Shown here piece after piece: positions 8,816-17,235 of a DNA stretch of 64,000 nt. Position numbers and translations under genes: made by a program. The notes under the pieces were generated by a model that searched no databases, was not told the DNA's origin, and was given only the letters and a program-made list of their open reading frames with translations. The stretch comes from RUG191 sp045642225 (GTDB lineage Bacteria > Bacillota > Clostridia > Lachnospirales > Lachnospiraceae). The first letter of the stretch is position 1. Every line of letters starts with the position of its first letter. The stretch spans positions 1-64,000 of the forward strand of contig JAZUIN010000016.1 in the NCBI GenBank assembly GCA_045642225.1, read 5' to 3'.

Positions 8816-9862
8816 GTGGCAACTATTAGTTTGTGTATGATCGTAAAAAATGAAGAAAAATTATTAGCAAGATGTCTAGATTCTGTTGCTGATTTGATGG
8901 ATGAGATAATTATTGTTGATACTGGTTCGACAGATCAAACTAAAGCTGTGGCAAGAAAATATACAGACAAAGTATATGATTTTGAATGGGTTGATGATTT
9001 TTCGGCGGCTAGAAATTATTCTTTTTCTAAAGCAACTATGGATTATATATATACGGCAGATGCGGATGAAGTGTTAGATGAAACTAACCGTGAAGGGTTT
9101 GCGAAGCTCAAAGAAATTATTGTGCCTGAAGTAGAAATTGTTCAGATGAAATATAAGACGATTGCGTATGACACAGTGCTTAATGCTGTAACGGAATATC
9201 GTCCAAAGCTTTACAAAAGACTTCGTGAATTTACTTGGATTGATCCAATACATGAAACTGTACGACTAGATCCAGTTGTATTTGATAGCGATATTGTAAT
9301 AGAACATAGACCGGAAGGCTTACACGCTTCGAGGGATTTTAGGATTTTTGAGAAACAGCTTGAAGAGGGAAACTTTTTGTCAGATAAGCTACTTAAGATG
9401 TATGCAAAAGAGTTAGTGAAAAATGGTGAAAAGAAAGATTTAGAACAAGCAGCTAAATATTTTGAACGCATTTACAATAACGATTCAAAAGAGATTAATA
9501 GAGTGTATGCAAGCTGTGTGTTGGCAAAATATTATAGCATTTCTAATGATGATTATAACTTGATGAAGCTTGTGCTTAAAGTTGAGAATAAAACATCAGA
9601 AATTAGCTATGAGTTAGCTTCGTATTATATGGATAAAGGTGATGCGCTAGAAGCTAGTATATGGTATTTTGAGGCGTATCAAGAAAACGAAGCAGAACTA
9701 GATATTCACCGTGGTGGTGATTTGGCATTGCAAGGTTTGATTCGTGCATATACGCAACTTTTTGAAGAGGCTGTATCAGATGAAGAGAAAGAGTTTTACA
9801 AGACTCAAATTGCAAATGCTAAGACTGTCTTGTCAGAATGGCATTTGCCAGAAGAAGGATAA
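8816..9862 (+). CDS. family 2 glycosyltransferase with TPR-like C-terminus
   Basis: 348 residues. Residues 1-~190 are a GT-A fold of the SunS/LgtD-like GT2 group: ISLCMIVKNEEKLLARCLDS, then IIIVDTGSTDQT and the DADEVLD nucleotide-sugar metal-binding motif. The rest is helical and repeat-like (YFERIYNNDSKEINRVYASC), in keeping with TPR. These enzymes add sugars to proteins or polysaccharides on the cytoplasmic side; no acceptor can be named. Start is GTG at 8816, following CGGAGG at good distance. Only 25 bp after pepD. Confidence 0.75.
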   Translation: MATISLCMIVKNEEKLLARCLDSVADLMDEIIIVDTGSTDQTKAVARKYTDKVYDFEWVDDFSAARNYSFSKATMDYIYTADADEVLDETNREGFAKLKEIIVPEVEIVQMKYKTIAYDTVLNAVTEYRPKLYKRLREFTWIDPIHETVRLDPVVFDSDIVIEHRPEGLHASRDFRIFEKQLEEGNFLSDKLLKMYAKELVKNGEKKDLEQAAKYFERIYNNDSKEINRVYASCVLAKYYSISNDDYNLMKLVLKVENKTSEISYELASYYMDKGDALEASIWYFEAYQENEAELDIHRGGDLALQGLIRAYTQLFEEAVSDEEKEFYKTQIANAKTVLSEWHLPEEG

Positions 9863-9894
9863 TAGAGTCTTTTTGTAAATAATAAAATTAAATG

Positions 9895-9924
9895 TTGATA
9901 TTTATAAAAGATTAAAGGTATAAT
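9895..9924 (+). promoter_or_regulatory. SigA-type promoter of the membrane protein gene
   Basis: TTGATA (9895-9900), an 18-base spacer, and a perfect TATAAT (9919-9924), about 45 bases before the start of the downstream gene. Confidence 0.65.
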
Positions 9925-9971
9925 GTTAGTGATGTGTTTTACACAAATTATATGATTAGGAGCGAATGTTT

Positions 9972-10595
9972 ATGTTAGAACATGTAAATGCGCGTGCAGG
10001 CGTGAAAGATTTATATAGGGCTATATTGTTATCAATAATAGCTTCATTTGTTGCTTTGGTTTCGTGGGTTCCAGTGATAGGGTTTGTGGCTGTAGCAGCA
10101 GTAGGCGTATTGGAATTTATTTCTTATGTATTTTTGATTGTAGGATATAATAAGGCAGGCAAGGATAGTGAAAAACTTAAAATGGCGTTCAAATTAACTA
10201 TAATTGCGTTGATTATAAGTGCTGTGGGATGGGTTGGTTCATTTCTTGGAATACCATTCTTTTTACCTATAATTAAATTAGCAGGCTATATAATTACTTT
10301 GATTACACTTAAATTCACTATAGATGGAATTAATGACTTGCTTATTATGGGCAAAAATCTTGAACTTGCTGAAAAAGGTAATACGGTATGGAGAATGATA
10401 TTGTTTATCCAAATCACGTTGATTGTAGTTGCTGTAGTATCGGTTATTATAAGTGTATTAACTGTTGCGTTCCCAACAGCAGCATTTGTTCTAAAAATAG
10501 TGACAGATATTGTTGGTGTAGTTCTTGCTATTCTTGAAATTGTATATGAGTTCAAGTTGCTAGGATTTTACAAGAACTCATATCCAATAATATAA
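9972..10595 (+). CDS. hypothetical membrane protein
   Basis: About 207 residues, mostly hydrophobic, with roughly five membrane segments (AILLSIIASFVALVSWVPVI, AVGVLEFISYVFLIVGY, TIIALIISAVGWVGSFLGI, ILFIQITLIVVAVVSVIISV, TDIVGVVLAILEIVYEF). No family recognised and no catalytic motifs. The ATG at 9972 is preferred: AGGAG at 9958-9962 is 9 bases upstream, while it is only 3 bases from the earlier ATG at 9966. Own promoter upstream and own terminator downstream, so a single-gene unit. Confidence 0.65.
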   Translation: MLEHVNARAGVKDLYRAILLSIIASFVALVSWVPVIGFVAVAAVGVLEFISYVFLIVGYNKAGKDSEKLKMAFKLTIIALIISAVGWVGSFLGIPFFLPIIKLAGYIITLITLKFTIDGINDLLIMGKNLELAEKGNTVWRMILFIQITLIVVAVVSVIISVLTVAFPTAAFVLKIVTDIVGVVLAILEIVYEFKLLGFYKNSYPII

Positions 10596-10618
10596 TAGTA
10601 TTATACTGTTGAGTAATG

Positions 10619-10645
10619 AGAGCTTAGCATTAGCTAGGCTCTTTT
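10619..10645 (+). terminator. rho-independent terminator
   Basis: Stem AGAGCTTAGC (10619-10628), loop ATTA, GCTAGGCTCT (10633-10642) with one G-U pair, followed by TTTT. Confidence 0.7.
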
Positions 10646-10671
10646 GTATTATATGAATAGATGAGGTTTTT

Positions 10672-13524
10672 ATGAGAAAAGCGGCATTAAATGATCCAAC
10701 AAAAAAATATATTAAGATAAAAGGCGCAAATGAGCACAATTTGAAAAATGTATCCTTAGATATTCCGAGAGATGAGTTTGTTGTTTTGACGGGATTGTCA
10801 GGTTCTGGTAAGTCAAGTCTTGCGTTTGATACTATATTTGCAGAAGGTCAACGTAGATATATGGAGTCTTTGTCTAGCTATGCGAGACAATTCCTTGGTC
10901 AGATGGAGAAGCCAGATGTTGAGAAGATTGAAGGTCTTCCTCCTGCAATTTCGATTGATCAAAAGTCTACAAACCATAATCCACGTTCTACAGTAGGTAC
11001 GGTAACAGAAGTTTATGATTATTTTAGACTTTTGTATGCACGTATAGGTGTGCCTCATTGTCCTAAATGCGGTAAGGAGATTAAGAGGCAAACAGTTGAT
11101 CAGATAGTAGATGCTGTAATGAAGTTGCCTGAAAGAATTAAGATACAACTTTTGGCTCCTGTTGTTAGAGGCCGTAAAGGTGAGCACGAGAAGTTATTTG
11201 CAAAGGCAAAGAAAAGTGGATATGTTCGTGTGATTGTTGATGGAAATCAATATGATTTGTCAGAAGAAATCAAGCTAGAGAAGAACATTAAGCATAACAT
11301 TGAAATTGTAGTTGATAGATTGGTTGTCAAAGAAGGGATAGAGAAGCGTCTTACAGATTCTATTGAAAATGTTATGGGATTATCTAATGGCCTTCTTATA
11401 GTTGATGTAGTAGATTCTGAACCAATGCGTTTTTCTGAGAGCTTTTCATGTGCTGATTGTGGAATTAGTATTGACGAAATTGAACCAAGAAGTTTTTCGT
11501 TTAACAATCCTTTTGGAGCATGCCCAGAGTGCTTTGGTTTGGGTTACAAGATGGAATTCGAGGAAGAACTTATTATTCCAGATATGAGCTTGAGCATTAA
11601 TCAAGGTGCGATAAATGCTATGGGTTGGCAATCTGTTACTAAGGAGGGTAGCTTTGTTAGACAAATTATTGTTGCACTTTCTGAAGAGTATGGATTTAGT
11701 CTAGATACTCCATACGAAGAACTTTCTGATGATATAAGAGATATGCTTATAAATGGTGCTGACCGAAATGTTGTTGTCACTTATCAAAGTAAGCGTGGAG
11801 TAGGTGATTATAGTATTCTTTTTGAAGGCTTAGTTGCTAATCTTAAGAGGAAGTATAATGAGACGGGGTCTGAATTGACAAAAAAAGAATATGAGAATCT
11901 AATGTCATTTACTACTTGTCCGTGTTGTAAAGGTCAACGTCTTAAGAAGGAATCTTTAGCAGTTACTATTGATGATAAAAATATATTTGACATAACAAAT
12001 ATGTCTATTAAAGATTTGGTAGATTATCTTGAAAATATTAAGCTTACGCCTACACAAGAAAAAATTGGTCATCGTATTTTCAAAGAGATAAGAGGGAGAG
12101 TAGGCTTCTTGAATGATGTTGGATTAGACTACTTGGCACTATCTCGTGCGACATCGACTTTGTCAGGTGGTGAAGCACAAAGAATTAGGCTTGCAACTCA
12201 AATAGGGTCTGGTCTTGTAGGGGTTGCATACATTTTAGATGAACCAAGTATAGGCTTGCACCAACGAGATAATGAAAAACTATTATCATCACTCAAAGAC
12301 TTGAGAGATTTGGGTAATACGTTGATTGTTGTTGAACATGATGAGGACACAATGTATGCGGCGGATTGTATCGTTGACATTGGACCTCGTGCTGGTGAAC
12401 ATGGCGGTGAAGTGGTAGCTATTGGTACTGCAGAAGAAATCATGAAGGTTCCTGAATCTATAACAGGTCAGTATTTGTCTGGTAAAAAGATGATTCCTAT
12501 TCCTTCTGAGAGAAGAGAAGCTAAGGGCTTTATCAAAATAGTTGGAGCTAGAGAAAATAATCTTAAGAATATAGATGTAGAGATACCTTTAGGAATTATG
12601 ACTTGTGTTACAGGTGTATCTGGCTCAGGTAAGAGTTCCTTAGTTAACGAAATTTTGTATAAGAAGTTGGCTACCAAATTAAACAAAGCACATAAGCTAC
12701 CAGGAAAGCATAAACGAATCGAGGGTGTTGAACAGTTAGATAAAGTAATAAACATCGATCAATCTCCAATAGGAAGAACTCCTAGAAGTAATCCTGCGAC
12801 ATATACAGGAGTATTTGATCAAATTAGGGATTTGTTTGCGGCTACAAGTGATGCGAAAGAGAGAGGATATGCCAAAGGACGTTTTAGCTTTAATGTTAAG
12901 GGTGGTAGATGTGAAGCGTGCTCTGGTGATGGTATAGTTAAGATTGAGATGCATTTCTTGCCTGATGTGTATATCCCTTGTGATGTTTGTAATGGAAAGC
13001 GTTATAATAGAGAGACACTCGAAGTGAAATATAAAGGTAAGACAATATATGATGTGCTAGATATGACGGTAGAAGAGGCATTGAAATTTTTTGAGAATGT
13101 TCCGTCTATCAAACGTAAAATGCAAACGTTATATGATGTGGGATTATCTTATATTAAACTTGGACAACCGTCTACGACTTTGTCGGGTGGAGAGGCTCAG
13201 CGAATAAAGCTTGCAACAGAACTAAGCAAGAGAGGAACAGGCAAGACGATTTATATTTTAGATGAACCTACTACAGGGCTACATTTTGAAGACGTAAATA
13301 AGCTTGTTATGATTTTGAGGAAGCTTTCGGAAAATGGAAATACGGTAGTTGTCATAGAACATAATCTAGATGTTATCAAAACAGCGGACAACATTATTGA
13401 CATAGGACCTGAAGGCGGAAGTGGCGGCGGAACAGTTCTTGTTACTGGTACTCCTGAGGAAGTAGCGGCATGCAAAGAAAGCTATACGGGACAATTCTTG
13501 GCGAAAATGCTTAAAGATAAATAA
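10672..13524 (+). CDS. uvrA: excinuclease ABC subunit A
   Basis: 950 residues, full length. UvrA finds bulky DNA lesions with UvrB at the start of nucleotide excision repair. It has two ABC ATPase halves: Walker A GLSGSGKSSL at ~40 and GVSGSGKSSL at ~650; ABC signatures LSGGEAQRIRLA and LSGGEAQRIKLA; Walker B ILDEPSIGLH and ILDEPTTGLH. Zinc-binding Cys pairs are present (CPKCGKE; CADC with CPEC; CPCCKGQ; CEACSGDG with CDVCNGKR). Starts at ATG 10672 behind GATGAGG. uvrB and uvrC are not in the window. Confidence 0.97.
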   Translation: MRKAALNDPTKKYIKIKGANEHNLKNVSLDIPRDEFVVLTGLSGSGKSSLAFDTIFAEGQRRYMESLSSYARQFLGQMEKPDVEKIEGLPPAISIDQKSTNHNPRSTVGTVTEVYDYFRLLYARIGVPHCPKCGKEIKRQTVDQIVDAVMKLPERIKIQLLAPVVRGRKGEHEKLFAKAKKSGYVRVIVDGNQYDLSEEIKLEKNIKHNIEIVVDRLVVKEGIEKRLTDSIENVMGLSNGLLIVDVVDSEPMRFSESFSCADCGISIDEIEPRSFSFNNPFGACPECFGLGYKMEFEEELIIPDMSLSINQGAINAMGWQSVTKEGSFVRQIIVALSEEYGFSLDTPYEELSDDIRDMLINGADRNVVVTYQSKRGVGDYSILFEGLVANLKRKYNETGSELTKKEYENLMSFTTCPCCKGQRLKKESLAVTIDDKNIFDITNMSIKDLVDYLENIKLTPTQEKIGHRIFKEIRGRVGFLNDVGLDYLALSRATSTLSGGEAQRIRLATQIGSGLVGVAYILDEPSIGLHQRDNEKLLSSLKDLRDLGNTLIVVEHDEDTMYAADCIVDIGPRAGEHGGEVVAIGTAEEIMKVPESITGQYLSGKKMIPIPSERREAKGFIKIVGARENNLKNIDVEIPLGIMTCVTGVSGSGKSSLVNEILYKKLATKLNKAHKLPGKHKRIEGVEQLDKVINIDQSPIGRTPRSNPATYTGVFDQIRDLFAATSDAKERGYAKGRFSFNVKGGRCEACSGDGIVKIEMHFLPDVYIPCDVCNGKRYNRETLEVKYKGKTIYDVLDMTVEEALKFFENVPSIKRKMQTLYDVGLSYIKLGQPSTTLSGGEAQRIKLATELSKRGTGKTIYILDEPTTGLHFEDVNKLVMILRKLSENGNTVVVIEHNLDVIKTADNIIDIGPEGGSGGGTVLVTGTPEEVAACKESYTGQFLAKMLKDK

Positions 13525-13536
13525 ATATTTGAACAT

Positions 13537-13725
13537 AAAAAAACCTCCAAGTAAAACTTGGAGGTTAATTTGATGAAAAAAATGTGTAGTAGATTTTTTC
13601 TCTACTATGAAAGAGGAGAAAAATGTTTCTATAATAAAGTGTTGCTATCAACATCTTATTATCGGGGAGTGCTCTAGAGTTTATCTCTAGAGCTGAGTTA
13701 TGAAATAATAGCCTTTATGGCTAAT
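13537..13725 (-). ncRNA. hairpin-rich region ending in a leftward terminator; candidate structured RNA
   Basis: Five hairpins in under 190 bases: ACCTCCAAG/CTTGGAGGT (13543-13565), TAGTAGA/TCTACTA (13587-13607), ATAATAA with inner GTTG/CAAC (13631-13662), GCTCTAGAG/CTCTAGAGC (13671-13693) and TAGCC/GGCTA (13709-13723). The first has a run of seven T on its minus-strand 3' side, a good terminator for leftward transcription, although no minus-strand gene is near; on the plus strand it has no T run. This suggests a minus-strand small RNA. Alternatives: a weak uvrA terminator, or a hairpin hiding the GGAGG before a 34-codon reading frame at 13573. No clear leftward promoter was found. Confidence 0.3.
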
Positions 13726-13876
13726 ACATGTTATATTTTATGCTTGAAATGTGTCCTAATTGTGAATTATTAGTGAAAAAAATGTTAACATTTTAAATAT
13801 TTTGTTGTAAAGGAATGGAATAATTGAAATAAAACTAGTAAATAAGGCAAAAATGCTTTATTTCCAAACAAATATA

Positions 13877-13904
13877 TTGAAAAAATAGTTAGAATGTTTA
13901 TAAT
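13877..13904 (+). promoter_or_regulatory. SigA-type promoter upstream of mbl
   Basis: TTGAAA (13877-13882), 16-base spacer, TATAAT (13899-13904), leaving an untranslated leader of ~90 bases before mbl. The stretch 13726-13876 before it is AT rich, with no other feature seen. Confidence 0.55.
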
Positions 13905-13998
13905 TAAAGTAACGTGTGTAAGTGCGTTGTAGAAGATGGAATTTCTTGATTTTAAGAATTATATAAATGTGATTTGTATATGAAAGGAGTAATTTGAT

Positions 13999-14994
13999 AT
14001 GGTTGCATCCGATATTGGAATTGATTTGGGAACAGCTAGTATCCTTGTATATGTTAAAGGTAAAGGTGTAGTGTTAAAAGAGTCTTCAGTAGTAGCATTT
14101 GACAGAGATACTAATAAGATAAAAGCAATAGGTGAAGAAGCTCGTTTGATGATTGGTAGAACACCAGGTAATATTGTTGCAGTTAGACCTCTTAGACAAG
14201 GAGTTATCTCTGATTATACTGTAACAGAGAAGATGATGAAGTATTTCTTGCAGAAGGCAATGGGTAAGAAAAGTTATCGTAAGCCTTTAGTTTCAGTGTG
14301 TGTGCCTAGTGGTGTTACTGAAGTAGAAAGACGTGCCGTAGAAGATGCTGGTTTTGCAGCAGGCGCAAGAGATGTTAAGATTATTGAAGAGCCTATCGCA
14401 GCAGCTATCGGTGCAGGAATTGATATTACTCGTCCATGTGGTAACATGGTTGTAGATATAGGTGGTGGTACAGCAGACGTTGCGGTTATATCTTTAGGCG
14501 GATCTGTTGTTAGTACATCTATTAAGATTGCTGGTGATGATTTTGATGAAGCAATTGTAAGATATATGCGTAAAAAGCATAATCTTCTTATTGGTGAAAG
14601 AACAGCAGAAGATATTAAGATTAATATTGGAACATGTTTCCCACTTCCAACACCTGAGACGATGGATGTTAGAGGTCGTAATCTTGTTACAGGACTTCCT
14701 AAGACAATTACTGTTTCTTCAGAGGAGACGGAAGAAGCACTTAGAGAGCCTACACTTCAAATCGTTGAAGCAATTCATAGTGTGTTGGAGAAAACTCCAC
14801 CAGAACTTGCAGCAGACGTTGCAGATAGAGGTATCGTTCTTACTGGTGGTGGCGCTTTACTTCGTGGTTTAGAAGAGTTGATTGAAGATAGAACAGGCAT
14901 TAATACAATGACTGCAGAAGAGCCAATGACATGCGTAGCAATTGGTACAGGAAGATATGTAGAGCTTCTCGCTGGTGACGGCCAAGCTGAATAA
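13999..14994 (+). CDS. mbl: MreB/Mbl rod-shape actin homologue
   Basis: 331-residue bacterial actin. Filaments of MreB/Mbl under the membrane guide elongasome peptidoglycan synthesis and rod shape. Visible: phosphate 1 loop DIGIDLGTASILVYVKGKG near the N-terminus, NPSG-type VCVPSGVTEVERRAVEDA, phosphate 2 VDIGGGTADVAVISLGG (~150), and the adenosine loop GIVLTGGGALLRGLEELI (~280). I call it mbl rather than mreB because two flagellar rod genes follow, the order mbl-flhO-flhP known from Bacillus subtilis, and mreC/mreD are absent. AAGGAG precedes the ATG; a terminator follows. Confidence 0.88.
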   Translation: MVASDIGIDLGTASILVYVKGKGVVLKESSVVAFDRDTNKIKAIGEEARLMIGRTPGNIVAVRPLRQGVISDYTVTEKMMKYFLQKAMGKKSYRKPLVSVCVPSGVTEVERRAVEDAGFAAGARDVKIIEEPIAAAIGAGIDITRPCGNMVVDIGGGTADVAVISLGGSVVSTSIKIAGDDFDEAIVRYMRKKHNLLIGERTAEDIKINIGTCFPLPTPETMDVRGRNLVTGLPKTITVSSEETEEALREPTLQIVEAIHSVLEKTPPELAADVADRGIVLTGGGALLRGLEELIEDRTGINTMTAEEPMTCVAIGTGRYVELLAGDGQAE

Positions 14995-15004
14995 TGATTA
15001 TATA

Positions 15005-15036
15005 ACCCGAGATGATGATTCGTCTTGGGTTTTTTC
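15005..15036 (+). terminator. rho-independent terminator of mbl
   Basis: ACCCGAGA (15005-15012) pairs with TCTTGGGT (15023-15030), followed by TTTTTT. It separates mbl from the flagellar genes. Confidence 0.75.
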
Positions 15037-15066
15037 TGTGTTGAATATATTAGTGTAAATATAAAT

Positions 15067-15093
15067 TAATATTTTACGAGATTTAACCGATAT
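15067..15093 (+). promoter_or_regulatory. SigD (FliA, sigma-28)-type flagellar promoter
   Basis: TAAT (15067-15070), a 15-base spacer and ACCGATAT (15086-15093). The -10 matches the SigD consensus (G)CCGATAT in seven of eight positions and the -35 matches TAAA in three of four. It lies 40 bases before the first flagellar rod gene, where a motility sigma factor would be expected to act. Confidence 0.6.
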
Positions 15094-15132
15094 AATATAC
15101 GTAAAAGATTAATTAATTGATAGGAGGACGCC

Positions 15133-15933
15133 ATGGTAAAAGGCTTATATACAGCTTATACTGGCATGATTAACGAAGAAAAGAGAATGGATGTTTTGGC
15201 TAACAATCTAGCTAATTCGTCAACTAATGGCTATAAAAAGGAAGGTGCAACATCTAAAGCCTTTGCAGATGAACTAGCCCTTAGAATCAAAGATGCTACC
15301 GTACCGGGTACAGTTAGCGGACTTGGAGACGTTAATCTTGGAGTTAAGATAGGTGAGACTTATACTGATTGGCAACAAGGAAGTTATCAAGTAACAGATA
15401 AACCATCAGACCTTGCATTATCAGGCAACGGATTTTTTGCGATATCTTTTACAAATAAGGCGGGTGAAACCTCTATTAAATATACCAGGGACGGTGCTTT
15501 TACAGTTGATAAGGATGGATATTTTAGAACTAGTGACGGTGATTACGTGTTGAATATGAACGGTGCTAGAAATTCTATAAATAATCAAGCAGGTTATTTG
15601 AGAGTTGATCCATCGCAAAACTATACTATTGATCAACAAGGTTTTGTATTCCAAAATAATATGCAAGTTGGTCAAATTGGTATTGTGGATTTTGCAAATT
15701 ATGATTTTATTTCGAAGTATGGTGAAAATCTATATGATTTATTGCCAGGAGGTCAGGTTGTTGCTAGTAACGCAAGTGTTGAACAAGGTGCTTTAGAGAC
15801 TAGTAATGTAAATGTAGTAGAAGAAATGGTAAACATGATTGCAATCCAAAGAGCATATGAAACAGGTCAAAAAATGATTCAGACTGAAGATTCAACAATT
15901 GAAATTGCTGTAAGTCAGGTCGGAAAAGTATAA
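15133..15933 (+). CDS. flgF: flagellar hook-basal body protein (FlgF/FlhO-like)
   Basis: 266 residues; axial rod protein exported by the flagellar type III system. N-terminal flagellar rod motif LYTAYTGMINEEKRMDVLAN then NNLANSSTNGYKKEG; middle beta domain with DLALSGNGFFAISF; C-terminal helix motif LETSNVNVVEEMVNMIAIQR and AYETGQKMIQTED. This matches the FlgE/FlgF/FlgG family; position directly after mbl and before a longer paralogue makes it the FlhO/FlgF type. AGGAGG at good spacing from the ATG; SigD-type promoter upstream; 16 bases before the next gene. Confidence 0.85.
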   Translation: MVKGLYTAYTGMINEEKRMDVLANNLANSSTNGYKKEGATSKAFADELALRIKDATVPGTVSGLGDVNLGVKIGETYTDWQQGSYQVTDKPSDLALSGNGFFAISFTNKAGETSIKYTRDGAFTVDKDGYFRTSDGDYVLNMNGARNSINNQAGYLRVDPSQNYTIDQQGFVFQNNMQVGQIGIVDFANYDFISKYGENLYDLLPGGQVVASNASVEQGALETSNVNVVEEMVNMIAIQRAYETGQKMIQTEDSTIEIAVSQVGKV

Positions 15934-15949
15934 TTAGGAGGAAGACGTC

Positions 15950-16768
15950 ATGGTTAGATCGCTTTGGACAGGCGCGTCGGGAATGAAGGCGCAACAGGTT
16001 AATGTAGATACTATAGCTAACAATTTAGCAAATGTTAATACAGTTGGCTTTAAATCACAAAGTGCACAATTTAAGTCACTTTTATATCAAAGAATTCAAG
16101 ATGAAACAACAACTGCTAATGGAGCAACTAAACCTACTTCAGCGCAGGTTGGTCTTGGTACAAGAATTGCATCTCTTAATACAAGTTTTACTCAAGGAGC
16201 ACAGCTTGCTAGTGCGAATAACATGGCTTGCTGCATTAACGGAGATGGATTTTTTGGAGTGGCAGGAGTAGACGGACAGACATATTATACTCGTAATGGA
16301 GATTTTAACTGGTCGTTAGACAATAACGGAAGATTAATGTTAACTAACGCAAATGGTAATCCTATTTTAGATAGAAACGGTCAGAGAATTGTTTTGCCAG
16401 ATGGCGCGGATTCGGCATCTATTTCTGTTGGAACAAATGGTGCTGTAGCTTATAGAGGTGCAGATGGTAACTATGTTCAAACAGGACAAATAATAGGTCT
16501 TTTCCAATTTAGAAATCCTGTGGGATTAGAGAAGAATGCGAACAACTTACTTAGAGCAACAGATGCTAGTGGTGCGGCTATGAGAGAGGATTTGAATCCT
16601 GGTCTTAAGCCAAGTACTGTAGCGCAGGGATTTTTAGAAGGATCTAATGTAAATGTTGCTGACGAAGTTGTAAATTTGATTGTAGCACAGCGTGCTTATG
16701 AAATGAACTCAAAGACTATCACTACATCAGACTCAATGATGGATACAGCAAACAATCTTAAGAGATAG
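15950..16768 (+). CDS. flgG: flagellar distal rod protein (FlgG/FlhP-like)
   Basis: 272 residues, FlgG type: N-terminus LWTGASGMKAQQVNVDTIAN and NNLANVNTVGFKSQ; DGFFGVAGVDGQTYYTRNGD in the centre; C-terminus GFLEGSNVNVADEVVNLIVA and QRAYEMNSKTITTSD. FlgG forms the distal rod of the basal body. AGGAGG precedes the ATG. Paralogue of the preceding gene and probably co-transcribed with it from the SigD-type promoter. Confidence 0.88.
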   Translation: MVRSLWTGASGMKAQQVNVDTIANNLANVNTVGFKSQSAQFKSLLYQRIQDETTTANGATKPTSAQVGLGTRIASLNTSFTQGAQLASANNMACCINGDGFFGVAGVDGQTYYTRNGDFNWSLDNNGRLMLTNANGNPILDRNGQRIVLPDGADSASISVGTNGAVAYRGADGNYVQTGQIIGLFQFRNPVGLEKNANNLLRATDASGAAMREDLNPGLKPSTVAQGFLEGSNVNVADEVVNLIVAQRAYEMNSKTITTSDSMMDTANNLKR

Positions 16769-16810
16769 TTCATAGAATGAAATGATTTGATATTTTTGAG
16801 GAGATAATAT

Positions 16811-17224
16811 ATGAGTTTATCAATGGATGGCGTAAGTAATTATATGAATACCCAAGGTGCTTCATCGGCATCAGCAGCCCAAGCGTCAAAGCTTAAGGAT
16901 TCTGTATCGGGATTGTCTGCAAATTCTTCGGAAGAGGAATTAAGAGATGCAGTTGAGAGCTTTGAAGGATATATGTTAGAACAAGTTCTAAAACAAGTCA
17001 AGAAAACTACTGAGGCAATTAGTGGTGAGAAAGAAAAGGATTCTAATTCACAGTTGACTGATTATTATATGGATTCTACTATTCAAGATATAGCTACTAC
17101 TATGGTAAAACAATATGGTGGTAAGTTGACGGATGAATTAGTAGGTCAAATGAAAAGGAATCTGGGAGTTTCCGATGTTGCAGAAAGTGATAGTACAGCT
17201 GCAACGACTGAGACTGTTGTATAG
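16811..17224 (+). CDS. flgJ: rod-binding protein (FlgJ N-terminal domain type)
   Basis: 137 residues with the FlgJ rod-cap domain only: VESFEGYMLEQVLKQVKKTT then LTDYYMDSTIQDIATTMVKQ and GGKLTDELVGQMKRNL. It lacks the C-terminal muramidase domain of proteobacterial FlgJ, as is common in Firmicutes. It should cap the growing rod. The first ~45 residues are Ser/Ala-rich. Third gene of the flagellar set; recD2 starts 11 bases after its stop and is probably transcribed with it. Confidence 0.8.
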   Translation: MSLSMDGVSNYMNTQGASSASAAQASKLKDSVSGLSANSSEEELRDAVESFEGYMLEQVLKQVKKTTEAISGEKEKDSNSQLTDYYMDSTIQDIATTMVKQYGGKLTDELVGQMKRNLGVSDVAESDSTAATTETVV

Positions 17225-17235
17225 GAAGTAAAATA

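Noticed and set aside
13537..13725. 6S RNA between uvrA and mbl
   Set aside because: The hairpins are separate and local. I could not build the long closing stem with a central bubble expected for 6S RNA, so only a generic structured RNA is proposed.
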